DNA from: Bacteroidota bacterium
Lineage (GTDB): Bacteria; Bacteroidota; Bacteroidia; Bacteroidales; FEN-979
Assembly (NCBI GenBank): GCA_026391835.1
Contig: JAPLDF010000075.1
Location: 1-64,000, forward strand
DNA: 64,000 nt
Reading direction: 5' to 3'
Both the position numbers and the translations under genes were made by a program. The notes under the pieces are model-generated. The model was not told the origin of the DNA, ran no database searches, and saw nothing but the letters and a program-made list of their open reading frames with translations. Positions within the stretch are counted from its first letter, which is position 1; every line of letters begins with the position of its first letter. Of the stretch, positions 43,132 to 51,933 are shown piece after piece.

Positions 43132-44502
43132 TTATTTATAGCGGATCCACTTCCACAATTCCTTATAGCTTACTTTTTTTCCGTACATCAGGATACCGGT
43201 GCGGTAAATCCTGCCTGCAAGCCATGTTGTGCCGAGAAACCCGAGCAGGAGCAGAACCATCGATAAAATAACCTGTATATATGGTACTCCAAAGGGAATC
43301 CTGATCATCATAATTACCGGTGAAGTGAGCGGGAATATTGAAAACCAGAATGCCACCGGACCATCAGGATCCTGGATGATATATTGAGCCATGACGATCG
43401 AAAGGATCAGCGGGATGGTAATCGGTAACATGAACTGCTGTGTGTCGGCTTCACTGTCGACCGCGCCTCCGATTGCTGCAAAAAGTGCTGCATAGAGCAA
43501 ATAACCTACAAGAAAGAAAAAGATAAATGCCCCGATCATCACCGGGAAGTTTACTGAGTTCAACGCTTCCATCACGCCACCCATTCCCTCATCGGATTTT
43601 TCATCCTGTGACGACGCTGCCTGTGAAACTGCGGAACCCATACCCTGTTTCTGGCTCATCATTTGTTCAGTGGCCGATTTCCTGATACTTCCTGAGGGCA
43701 TGAAGGAGGTAACCACGGTCACAATTCCGAAGGTGAGCACCACCCATAGCAGGAATTGTGTGAGACCTACAAGACCAACACCGATGATCTTGCCCATCAT
43801 CAGCTGAAAAGGTTTTACCGAAGAGATGATCACCTCAACGATCCGGCTGGTTTTTTCCTCGATTACCCCGCGCATGACCTGTGCTCCGAACATGAAGATA
43901 AAGAAGTAGATGAGGATCCCCGAGAACATACCAAGAACCATGTTGATCTCGGTATAGCTTTTTGACTCCTTCCCGTCTTCGCCGATTTTCATGGTGTTGA
44001 TGTCCACCGTGGTTTTGATGGAACGAAGGATATCATCCACCGATACCGGGTTTTTCTTATCCGTTTGAAGTTCACTGAGCCTTGCCTGGAGCTTTAACTC
44101 CTCGATCTGCTTGCTCATCACATTTTTAATGTAGGAGGTTACATTGATATTGACACTCTTCTCAGAATAGAGGATGGCATTGGTGGGCAGGGTAACTTCC
44201 GTCTTGGGGATGAAAAGCAGTGCATGGTCGTCACTCTTCGAAAAGTTGGCTTTTGCTGTTGCAATATCACTCACGAGGTAATGAAAGCGGATGTTGTCGG
44301 AATCCTTGAATTTTTCGTAGAAAATACCGGTTTCGTCAAGAACGGCAACAGTTTTGGTTTCATTGGTCCGGGTTGCAAGATAGATGGGGACCACGATGGT
44401 GGCAGCCATCAGCAATGGCCCGAGAATGGTCATTACAATGAATGAACGTTTTTTTACACGTGTGAGGTACTCTCGCTGTATGATGAGGAAGATCTTTTTC
44501 AT
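43132..44502 (-). CDS. ABC-2 type permease (NatB-like)
   Basis: 456 residues. An N-terminal helix (SFIVMTILGPLLMAATIVV), a large extracytoplasmic loop (about 40-190) and a C-terminal bundle of about five helices are typical of ABC-2 exporters. LVGYLLYAALFAAIGGAVDSEADTQQFMLPIT is the family's characteristic region. It follows the ATPase gene by one base and forms an exporter with it. The substrate is unknown. Confidence 0.88.
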   Translation of the reverse strand: MKKIFLIIQREYLTRVKKRSFIVMTILGPLLMAATIVVPIYLATRTNETKTVAVLDETGIFYEKFKDSDNIRFHYLVSDIATAKANFSKSDDHALLFIPKTEVTLPTNAILYSEKSVNINVTSYIKNVMSKQIEELKLQARLSELQTDKKNPVSVDDILRSIKTTVDINTMKIGEDGKESKSYTEINMVLGMFSGILIYFFIFMFGAQVMRGVIEEKTSRIVEVIISSVKPFQLMMGKIIGVGLVGLTQFLLWVVLTFGIVTVVTSFMPSGSIRKSATEQMMSQKQGMGSAVSQAASSQDEKSDEGMGGVMEALNSVNFPVMIGAFIFFFLVGYLLYAALFAAIGGAVDSEADTQQFMLPITIPLILSIVMAQYIIQDPDGPVAFWFSIFPLTSPVIMMIRIPFGVPYIQVILSMVLLLLGFLGTTWLAGRIYRTGILMYGKKVSYKELWKWIRYK

Positions 44503-44503
44503 A

Positions 44504-45442
44504 TCAGTCTTTGGTTTCGGGCTGTGAAGTTTGTTGGGTGACTGCCTGGATAAAAATGTCGTTCATGCTGGGGATTTGTTCGTTTACCGAATATATGGTA
44601 ACAAACGGGAGCACGGCACTGATCAGGTCATTGGGTGTTGCCCCGTCAGGAAGTTTAACACGCGCGTGCCGGTGATCCACATCCTGGTTTTCGGAGAGCA
44701 CCTGGAATGAAGCAGGGAGAATGGATTGAAGAGTTCCTTCGTATGAATTGTAGCTTATTCCGAAGGTATTGGTCTTAAAAGTCTTTTTAATATTTCTGAC
44801 AGCGCCGCTTAACACGACCTTTGACCGGTTGATCAATGCAATATCATCGCACAGTTCTTCAACGGAGGACATGTTGTGCGTCGAAAAGATGATTGTAGCT
44901 CCTTTTTCTTTTTGCGCGAGGATCTCATCCTTCATGATACTGGCGTTGATCGGATCAAAACCACTAAAAGGCTCGTCGAAAATCAAAAGCTTTGGTTCGT
45001 GGATGATGGTAACCAGGAACTGCACTTTTTGCTGCATCCCTTTCGAGAGCTCTTCAACTTTCTTATTCCACCAGCCTTTGATCTCAAATTTGTCAAACCA
45101 GTAATTCAACCGTTTTTGTGCTTCATGGTGGCTCAGCCCTTTAAGCTGGGCCAGGTACATGGCCTGCTCCCCTACGGTCATTTTTTTATACAACCCGCGT
45201 TCTTCGGGAAGGTAGCCAATGAAGGCAATGTCGTTTGGCTGGAGTTTGCGTCCCATAAAGATAAGTTCGCCTTCATCGGGGGCGATGATTTGGTTGATGA
45301 TGCGGATAAGTGTTGTCTTACCGGCACCATTGGGCCCGAGAAGTCCGAATATATGATTATCCGGAACGCTGATGCTTACTTTGTCCAGGGCTTTGTGATT
45401 CGCATACTGTTTTGAAACAGCCTGCGCGGAAAATAGGTCCAT
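44504..45442 (-). CDS. ABC transporter ATP-binding protein (NatA-like)
   Basis: 312 residues. Walker A GPNGAGKTT, signature ELSKGMQQK, Walker B LLIFDEPFSGFDP and the switch histidine in STHNMSSVEEL are present. A C-terminal domain of the DUF4162 type follows (about 225-300). Energises the permease encoded just downstream. It is 11 nt after dnaJ, so the exporter may be transcribed with the chaperone genes. Confidence 0.93.
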   Translation of the reverse strand: MDLFSAQAVSKQYANHKALDKVSISVPDNHIFGLLGPNGAGKTTLIRIINQIIAPDEGELIFMGRKLQPNDIAFIGYLPEERGLYKKMTVGEQAMYLAQLKGLSHHEAQKRLNYWFDKFEIKGWWNKKVEELSKGMQQKVQFLVTIIHEPKLLIFDEPFSGFDPINASIMKDEILAQKEKGATIIFSTHNMSSVEELCDDIALINRSKVVLSGAVRNIKKTFKTNTFGISYNSYEGTLQSILPASFQVLSENQDVDHRHARVKLPDGATPNDLISAVLPFVTIYSVNEQIPSMNDIFIQAVTQQTSQPETKD

Positions 45443-45453
45443 GAAGTGCGTTA

Positions 45454-46617
45454 TTATTGTTCAAAAAGATTTTTCATCCGGGAAAAAATGTTCTTGTCAT
45501 GTGTTCCCGGGGTGGGGTGGAAATTGTCGGAATTACCCAACTTTTCAAGCATTGACTTTTCCTCTTTCGTCAGCGTTTTCGGAGTCCAGATGAGGATGCT
45601 GATCAGCAGGTCGCCTTTACCTTCGTAACCGTTGATGCTGGAAAGACCTTTCCCGCGCAGTCGGAGTACTTTCCCGCTTTGCGTGCCCGGATCAATTTTT
45701 ATTTTTACTTTTCCGTCAAGGGTGGGTATTTCGGCATTGCTCCCCAGTGCAGCTTCCGAAAATGAGATGTAATGTTCATACAGGAGGTTGTTCCCGTCAC
45801 GTTCAAACCGCTCATGGGCAACTTCTTCTATCTGGATAAGGAGGTCACCGGCAACTCCTCCACGGGCCGCGGCATTGCCTTTTCCTCCCATTGACAGCTG
45901 CATGCCTTCGGAAACGCCTGCGGGTATCTGCATGGAAATCACCTCTTCGCCTTTTACCACGCCATTGCCTGCACAGTCGGTGCATTTATCAACAATGATC
46001 TGTCCTTCGCCACCGCAATTCGGGCAGGTCTGGGTGGTTTGCATCTGCCCGAGAAAGGTGGATGTTACCCGCGATACATGTCCGGAACCACGGCAGGTCG
46101 AACAGGTGGAGTATGAACTTCCGCCTTTTGCGCCTGTACCTTTGCAGGTATTGCATGAAAGGTATTTGTTTACTTTGATTTTCTTTTCAACGCCATGGGC
46201 TATCTCTTCCAGTGTCAGTTTAACTTTAACGCGCAGATTGGACCCGCGGTTCACTGTTTTCCCCCTTCTGCCGCCTCCGCCGCCGCCGAAAAACGAACTG
46301 AAAGGATCGTTTCCTCCACCGCCGCCGAAAATATCGCCAAAATGGCTGAAAATATCTTCCATATTCATGCTGCCGCCACCAAAACCGCCATTGCCGGCGC
46401 CTGCGTGCCCGAACTGGTCATACCGCTGACGTTTGTTTGGATCACTCAGAACTTCGTATGCTTCAGCAGCCTCCTTGAATTTTTCTTCAGCATCCTTTTT
46501 CCCGGGGTTTTTATCGGGATGAAATTTGATGGCCTGTTTCCGGTAGGCCTTTTTCAACTCTTCAGGCGATGCGTCTTTGCTGACTTCCAGTATTTCGTAA
46601 TAATCTCTTTTCGACAT
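45454..46617 (-). CDS. dnaJ: Chaperone DnaJ
   Basis: 387 residues. J domain with the HPD motif (KFHPDKNPG), a Gly/Phe-rich linker, four CxxCxGxG zinc motifs ([32 protein letters not shown]) and the C-terminal substrate domains. Stimulates DnaK ATPase. It lies 9 nt after grpE; dnaK itself is not in the window. Confidence 0.97.
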   Translation of the reverse strand: MSKRDYYEILEVSKDASPEELKKAYRKQAIKFHPDKNPGKKDAEEKFKEAAEAYEVLSDPNKRQRYDQFGHAGAGNGGFGGGSMNMEDIFSHFGDIFGGGGGNDPFSSFFGGGGGGRRGKTVNRGSNLRVKVKLTLEEIAHGVEKKIKVNKYLSCNTCKGTGAKGGSSYSTCSTCRGSGHVSRVTSTFLGQMQTTQTCPNCGGEGQIIVDKCTDCAGNGVVKGEEVISMQIPAGVSEGMQLSMGGKGNAAARGGVAGDLLIQIEEVAHERFERDGNNLLYEHYISFSEAALGSNAEIPTLDGKVKIKIDPGTQSGKVLRLRGKGLSSINGYEGKGDLLISILIWTPKTLTKEEKSMLEKLGNSDNFHPTPGTHDKNIFSRMKNLFEQ

Positions 46618-46626
46618 ATTTTTTCT

Positions 46627-47217
46627 TTAATTTCCAACCACCACTTTAGCATACCGGATCACCTTACCATTGAGGAGGTAACCTTTTTCAAGTTCATCAA
46701 CGATCTTCCCCTTCAGTTCCCTGGTAGGAGCAGGAATGTTGGTAATGGCTTCATGAAAATCGGTATCAAACGGTTCGCCGGCGGTGCGCATCTGTTCCAA
46801 TCCCTGCTGGTTCAGGATGGTAGTAAATTTATTGAATATCAAAATCATGCCATCCTTTACTGCCTGTCCGGCTTCGGCGTTGGCATCGAAGGCCTTGATG
46901 GCACGGTCAAAGTCATCGAGAACAGGTAAAAGTTTTATAATTATATCAGCGGATGCATATTTGCCCAGTTCAATCTTCTCTTTCAGGGTACGTTTCCGGA
47001 AGTTATCAAAATCCGAATACAGACGAAGGTATTTATCGTTGAGCTCAGCATACTGGTTGTCTGAACCCTGGTCGGCCGGGGGATTAATATTGGTTGCGGT
47101 GCTTTCCGCAATTGGCGTGGTTTCGTCAAAATCCTGTGGTACTACCTCTTCGGGGGCATGCATATTTGTGGTACTGTTCATATTGGGTTTTCCTTCTTTT
47201 TTGCTTTTACGGATCAT
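46627..47217 (-). CDS. grpE: Nucleotide exchange factor GrpE
   Basis: 196 residues. An acidic, disordered N-terminus, a coiled coil (ELNDKYLRLYSDFDNFRKRTLKEK) and the beta domain with FDTDFHEAI.NIPA and VRYAKVVV-type ending are typical. Releases ADP from DnaK. A short palindrome GACAA-A-TTGTC at 47284-47294, overlapping the murA stop codon, is a possible heat-shock operator; this is only a guess. Confidence 0.96.
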   Translation of the reverse strand: MIRKSKKEGKPNMNSTTNMHAPEEVVPQDFDETTPIAESTATNINPPADQGSDNQYAELNDKYLRLYSDFDNFRKRTLKEKIELGKYASADIIIKLLPVLDDFDRAIKAFDANAEAGQAVKDGMILIFNKFTTILNQQGLEQMRTAGEPFDTDFHEAITNIPAPTRELKGKIVDELEKGYLLNGKVIRYAKVVVGN

Positions 47218-47292
47218 AAAATAATAATCTTCGAATAAATTCGGTTAAAACGGTATCAAAAAACTTGCCAGTTGGTAATTTGCGACAAATTG

Positions 47293-48603
47293 TCAGCCAT
47301 TGATCCGGCGTATCTGCGCTCCAAGTTTCTGAAGCCGGAGATCTATTTGCTGATAACCACGGTCAATCTGTTCAATATTGTCGATGATGCTGGTACCCTC
47401 TGCCGACAAGGCTGAAATCAGAAGTGCCACCCCTGCCCGGATATCGGGGGAAGACATCCTGATCCCCCTCAGCTGGTATTGGTGGTCGAGCCCGATCACG
47501 GTTGCCCTGTGCGGATCGCAAAGGATTATCTTGGCACCCATATCGATGAGCTTGTCAACGAAAAAAAGCCTGCTTTCAAACATTTTTTGATGGATGAGGA
47601 CGCTCCCCTTGGCCTGTGTTGCGATGACCAGCACAATGCTGATCAGGTCGGGTGTAAAACCGGGCCAGGGTGCATCGGCGACGGTCATGATGGAGCCATC
47701 CATGAAGGTTTCAACCTCGTAATGTTCCTGGGCGGGTATGTAGATGTCATCATCCCTTTTCTCAAACCTGATTCCCATGCGTTTGAACACTTCAGGAATC
47801 AGTCCGAGTTGCTGGTAGTTGACATTTTTAATTGTGATCTCCGATCCTGTCATTGCAGCAAGACCGATAAAACTGCCTACTTCAATCATATCAGACAGCA
47901 GGGTATGATCACAACCATGCAGTTGGTCAACCCCTGTCACCGAGAGCAGGTTTGATCCGATCCCTTCGATTTTTGCTCCCATGGAGACAAGCATCCGGCA
48001 AAGCTGGGAGACATATGGCTCACAGGCTGCATTGAAGATTGTGGTGGTTCCGGTTGCCATCACGGCGGCCATCAGGATGTTGGCGGTTCCGGTTACCGAA
48101 GCCTCATCGAGCAGCATATACGCGCCCCTGAGGCCAGAAGAAGTAACAGTGAACAGTTGTTCCTGCTGATGATATTCGAAATTTGCCCCCAGCTTCTGGA
48201 GTCCCAGGAAATGGGTGTCGAGCCTTCGCCGTCCGATTTTATCGCCACCCGGGATGAAAACGAATCCTTTGCCATACCTGGCAAGCATGGGCCCGAGGAT
48301 CATGATGGATCCGCGGAGACTGCCTACTTTGTCCCGGAAATCTTTGGTACGGAGATAGTCGAAATTGATTTCGGTAGCTTCAAAGGTGACCGATGATGAT
48401 CCGTTTCTGGAAATTTTAACGCCAATGGCTTCCAGCAATTCGATCAGTTTGTTAACATCACGAATGTCGGGGATGTTGTGAATGGTAACCTTTTCGGAGG
48501 TAAGGAGGCAAGCGCATATAACCTGTAGCGCTTCATTTTTTGCGCCCTGGGGAATGATTTCACCGCTTAGTTTTTTACCTCCGATGATTTCAAAGGAACT
48601 CAT
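47293..48603 (-). CDS. murA: UDP-N-acetylglucosamine 1-carboxyvinyltransferase with Asp at the Cys115 position
   Basis: 436 residues. First committed step of peptidoglycan synthesis. QGAKNEAL holds the conserved Lys/Asn pair of the active site. In the mobile loop, the usual PGGCAIG reads PGGDKIG, so D121 replaces the catalytic Cys that fosfomycin alkylates. Asp at this position is active in mycobacteria and Chlamydia and gives intrinsic fosfomycin resistance. Length is normal. The ATG overlaps the stop of the DUF4290 gene (ATGA). Confidence 0.95.
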   Translation of the reverse strand: MSSFEIIGGKKLSGEIIPQGAKNEALQVICACLLTSEKVTIHNIPDIRDVNKLIELLEAIGVKISRNGSSSVTFEATEINFDYLRTKDFRDKVGSLRGSIMILGPMLARYGKGFVFIPGGDKIGRRRLDTHFLGLQKLGANFEYHQQEQLFTVTSSGLRGAYMLLDEASVTGTANILMAAVMATGTTTIFNAACEPYVSQLCRMLVSMGAKIEGIGSNLLSVTGVDQLHGCDHTLLSDMIEVGSFIGLAAMTGSEITIKNVNYQQLGLIPEVFKRMGIRFEKRDDDIYIPAQEHYEVETFMDGSIMTVADAPWPGFTPDLISIVLVIATQAKGSVLIHQKMFESRLFFVDKLIDMGAKIILCDPHRATVIGLDHQYQLRGIRMSSPDIRAGVALLISALSAEGTSIIDNIEQIDRGYQQIDLRLQKLGAQIRRING

Positions 48604-49268
48604 TGGGGTTTGTTGCGGCCGCGCAGGTTGTTGAAATTCTGTTTTGGGTGGCTCGGCTGTTGTTTGTTGAAATTCCGGTCAGGTCCCTGGCGGAAAGGTT
48701 TCCGTTTCTGGTTCTGGGCAAGAATATCGTTGGTATGGGTAAACCTGAAATCCTGGTTCAGTTTGAGCTGGTCCTTGGACAGCACGCTCAGGTGTTTTTC
48801 GATCAGTTCATCATTCACCGATTCGCGGTTCCAGTTCAGATATGATTTCTTCATGTGGTTGGCGATGGCTTTGATAAGCGCATCCTTCTCGGCACCTTCC
48901 TCATATTCGGTGGCTTTTTCAATCATCAGGGCGATGTTTTTGCCATAATGCTTGAACTCGATTTCCTTGTCGTGGTATGAAAGATGCTCGGGTTTGGTGC
49001 TCAGTGACAGCGGTGGCGGAGGGGGGTAGGGGGCGTCGACATCAAGTTTGAAATCGGCAATGATAAACAGGTGATCCCATAGTTTATGCTTGAAATCGCC
49101 CGATTCCTTCACTGTCGGATGGAGCTCGGCCATGACATTGATGATGAATTTTGCTGCCTTGTTGCGCTTGTCACGATCTTCGATTGTGCAGCTGTACTGA
49201 ATCATCCGCTGGATATTCCGGCCATATTCCGGGATAAACATCAATTCGCGGGTGGTATTGTATTCCAT
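48600..49268 (-). CDS. DUF4290 family protein
   Basis: 222 residues from ATG 49268 (in-frame TTG at 49280). The start MEYNTTRELMFIPEYGRNIQRMI and LWDHLFIIADFKLDVD are characteristic of DUF4290 in Bacteroidota. The C-terminus is a basic, Asn/Gln/Arg-rich tail (about 190-222) that might bind nucleic acid. It is translationally coupled to murA by a 4-nt overlap, a conserved pairing that suggests a role near cell-wall synthesis; function unknown. Confidence 0.85.
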   Translation of the reverse strand: MEYNTTRELMFIPEYGRNIQRMIQYSCTIEDRDKRNKAAKFIINVMAELHPTVKESGDFKHKLWDHLFIIADFKLDVDAPYPPPPPLSLSTKPEHLSYHDKEIEFKHYGKNIALMIEKATEYEEGAEKDALIKAIANHMKKSYLNWNRESVNDELIEKHLSVLSKDQLKLNQDFRFTHTNDILAQNQKRKPFRQGPDRNFNKQQPSHPKQNFNNLRGRNKPQ

Positions 49269-49294
49269 GTGTTCGTTCAAAATATATTTTTTTG

Positions 49295-49302
49295 CAAAGA
49301 TA
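49295..49302 (-). promoter_or_regulatory. Promoter -7 element TATCTTTG for DUF4290-murA
   Basis: TATCTTTGC on the minus strand lies 26 nt upstream of the ATG at 49268. No -33 TTG is obvious; the region upstream is a heptamer array. Confidence 0.55.
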
Positions 49303-49312
49303 ACAATTATTT

Positions 49313-49368
49313 ACGATTGGGCGATTTGCGATTTGCGATTGGACGATTTATGATTTTAGAATAAATCG
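49313..49368. repeat. GCGATTT-type heptamer array with a short inverted repeat
   Basis: About three clean heptamers (GCGATTT, GCGATTT, GCGATTG; 49321-49341) sit between looser copies (ACGATTG, ATGATTT). CGATTTAT at 49344-49351 is inverted at 49361-49368 (ATAAATCG). It separates the pcrA stop from the DUF4290 promoter. Confidence 0.7.
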
Positions 49369-49386
49369 CACATCCAAGGATGTAAA

Positions 49387-51708
49387 TTAATTCACGATGC
49401 GCAGTTTGGCAAACCGCAGCAACAACTGCTTCTGACCGATTTCGGGGAAAAAAACCGTTGCTTTTTTATTGGGGCCTACGCCTTCAAGGTTCACCACTTT
49501 GCCTTTCCCAAAACGTTCATGGATCACTTCCATACCTGTCTGAATATCTTCAACCTCAGATGGCGGGCCTGCTGGTGACGGCCTTTCAGGAGTGCTGCTC
49601 ACACTGTCTACTCTCTGGAAATTCTTTGGAACCACCGGTTTTTTCGGGGGCAGGTTAACGCCTGGCAAGGATGCTGACCAGTTGTAGGCCTTCGAAAACC
49701 CGGTGTTCGCAGTAGAAATTTTCCTCGGAAAATCAATGAATGCCTCAGGGATTTCACTGATAAAACGGCTGGGCTCACAGGTGGTCGGTGTTCCCCAGCG
49801 ATACCTGTTTTCGGCAAATGACAGGGTGAGTTTTTGCTGGGCACGCGTAACCGCCACATAAAACAGGCGGCGTTCTTCCTCCAGGTCAGTCCGTGAATTC
49901 AACGATTGGATGCTTGGAAAGAGGTTTTCTTCCATCCCCACAACGTAAACATACGGAAATTCAAGCCCTTTGGCAGCATGGATGGACATCAGCGTCACCC
50001 GGTCAAGGTCGTCGGGGTTTCCCTTGTCGGCATCGGTGATCAGGGCTATATCCTGCATGAATTCATCAAGTGTGCGAACCACACCCGGTTCGATTTCACC
50101 TGTTTCGATATTCGTCCTCGGTGATTCTGAAAATTCCTTGATCGCGTTGAGCAACTCTTCGAGGTTTTCGAAACGACTTACGCCTTCAGGGGTTTTATCA
50201 TCGTACAACTCTTTCATCAACCCAGAAGAACCTGCGATGTGTTTTGCCAGTTCATATGCGTTCCTGGAATTGATCAGGGCTGTAAAACTTTTAATCATGG
50301 TCACGAACCCGAATACTTTCTGGGATGTTCCCTCAGGCAGTCGGATATTGTTTTCGGCCGGATTTTCGATCAGTTCGAAGATGCTTTTCTTATGCTCATC
50401 TGCCATGACAATGAGCCTTTCCATGGTGGTCTTGCCTATTCCGCGGGCCGGGAAGTTGATCACCCGCAGCAGGGCATCTTCATCCCTGTGATTGATGGTA
50501 AGCCGGAAATAGGAGAGCAGGTCTTTTACCTCCTTGCGCTGGTAGAAGGAGAGGCCTCCATAAATCCGGCAGGGTATGTTCAGGCGCCGCAAGGCTTCCT
50601 CGTGGGCGCGTGACTGTGAATTGGTGCGGTAAAGAATTGCAAAAGCGGTGTTTTGCAGCTGATTGTTCATCTTGTTCTCAAAGATCGATTGTGCCACCAG
50701 GTTCGCCTCCTCATTGTCGGTGGAAGCCTTGATAAGCTGAATGCGGGGACCCTCTTCATTCTCGGTCCAGACCTCTTTGAAAATCTGATTTTTATTATTT
50801 TCAATGATCTTGTTGGCCGCGTTGACAATGGTTTTGGTTGACCTGTAATTTTGCTCCAGTTTAAATACCTTGTGATCGGGGTAATCGCTTTTAAAATTCA
50901 GGATGTTCTGGATGTTGGCTCCCCTGAATGCATAGATGCTTTGCGCATCGTCGCCCACAACACATATGTTTTCATTGTTGGCTGCCAGGTTTTTGATGAT
51001 CAGGTACTGTGCAAAGTTGGTGTCCTGGTACTCGTCCACCAGGATGTATTGAAATTTTTGCTGGTATTTATACAATACATCCGGAAAGTCGCGCAAAAGC
51101 ACATTCATGTTGAACAGGATGTCATCGAAATCCATGGCCGATGCCCGCCGGAGCCTTCCCTGGTACTGGGTGTAAAGGAGCCCTGTCTGCGGTTTCCCGG
51201 CTGAAGCGTCATATTCTTTCAATTCGGGGCTTTGATTGTATTCCTCCGCTGTAAGCAGACTTGTTTTTGCAGAGGAGATCCGGTGAAGAATATATCCTGC
51301 CTGGTAAAGCTTATCATCCAGGTTGTTTTCCTTTATCAGGTTTTTGATCACCCGTTTGGTATCGTCCGTATCATAGATGGTATAGTTGGGAGGATAACCA
51401 AGCAGATGGCCTTCGATGCGCAATACCCTGGCGAAAACTGAATGGAATGTTCCCATCCATACATTTTTGGCTTCGGGGCCGACCAGGCTGACGATGCGTT
51501 CTTTCATCTCCCGGGAAGCTTTGTTGGTAAAGGTGAGGGCTAGAATGTGAAAGGGATCGACCCCCTTTTCAACAAGATGTGCCACACGGTATGTAAGCGC
51601 CCTGGTTTTCCCGGAGCCGGCGCCGGCAATGACCATCACCGGCCCTTCCGTAGCCTGCACGGCTGCACGCTGGACGTCGTTGAGTTCGTTAAGGATGTTT
51701 TTTGACAT
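49387..51708 (-). CDS. pcrA: UvrD/PcrA-type DNA helicase
   Basis: 773 residues. Superfamily 1A helicase with Walker A GAGSGKT (29-35), Walker B VDEYQDT, motif III GDDAQSIYAFRGA, MSIHAAKGLEF and the arginine-bearing YVAVTRAQ. The C-terminal Tudor-like domain (GMEVIHERFGKGKVVNLEG) is typical of PcrA. Works in DNA repair and removal of stalled complexes. Monocistronic. Confidence 0.93.
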   Translation of the reverse strand: MSKNILNELNDVQRAAVQATEGPVMVIAGAGSGKTRALTYRVAHLVEKGVDPFHILALTFTNKASREMKERIVSLVGPEAKNVWMGTFHSVFARVLRIEGHLLGYPPNYTIYDTDDTKRVIKNLIKENNLDDKLYQAGYILHRISSAKTSLLTAEEYNQSPELKEYDASAGKPQTGLLYTQYQGRLRRASAMDFDDILFNMNVLLRDFPDVLYKYQQKFQYILVDEYQDTNFAQYLIIKNLAANNENICVVGDDAQSIYAFRGANIQNILNFKSDYPDHKVFKLEQNYRSTKTIVNAANKIIENNKNQIFKEVWTENEEGPRIQLIKASTDNEEANLVAQSIFENKMNNQLQNTAFAILYRTNSQSRAHEEALRRLNIPCRIYGGLSFYQRKEVKDLLSYFRLTINHRDEDALLRVINFPARGIGKTTMERLIVMADEHKKSIFELIENPAENNIRLPEGTSQKVFGFVTMIKSFTALINSRNAYELAKHIAGSSGLMKELYDDKTPEGVSRFENLEELLNAIKEFSESPRTNIETGEIEPGVVRTLDEFMQDIALITDADKGNPDDLDRVTLMSIHAAKGLEFPYVYVVGMEENLFPSIQSLNSRTDLEEERRLFYVAVTRAQQKLTLSFAENRYRWGTPTTCEPSRFISEIPEAFIDFPRKISTANTGFSKAYNWSASLPGVNLPPKKPVVPKNFQRVDSVSSTPERPSPAGPPSEVEDIQTGMEVIHERFGKGKVVNLEGVGPNKKATVFFPEIGQKQLLLRFAKLRIVN

Positions 51709-51724
51709 AGTTAAATTTGTGGTG

Positions 51725-51732
51725 CAAAATTA
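51725..51732 (-). promoter_or_regulatory. Promoter -7 element TAATTTTG for pcrA
   Basis: TAATTTTGC on the minus strand lies 16 nt upstream of the pcrA ATG. No convincing -33 element was seen. Confidence 0.5.
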
Positions 51733-51870
51733 GCGTAAAAATGGAGACGGCAGTTTTTTTGGAATGATGAGATGGTGATTGCGATATTGGTTTTTATCCC
51801 CTCATTTCATGGCTCAATAGCAATATAGATTATAAAAGTTCGGAAAATGTTTTGAAATTGTTAATTATTG

Positions 51871-51878
51871 TATATTTG
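51871..51878 (+). promoter_or_regulatory. Promoter -7 element TATATTTG for the M1 aminopeptidase
   Basis: TATATTTG precedes the preferred ATG (51934) by 55 nt; TTTG at 51851-51854 is 16 nt upstream as a possible -33 element. Confidence 0.5.
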
Positions 51879-51933
51879 GAGGAAGGAAGTTGGGAACGTA
51901 TACAACCAGGCATCTCTGAAAAAAATATTTCCA

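Noticed and set aside
43118-43132. Terminator between the DHS-like gene and the ABC permease
   Set aside because: ATAAACC-A-GGTTTAT is palindromic but the one-base loop and weak AT stem make a terminator uncertain.
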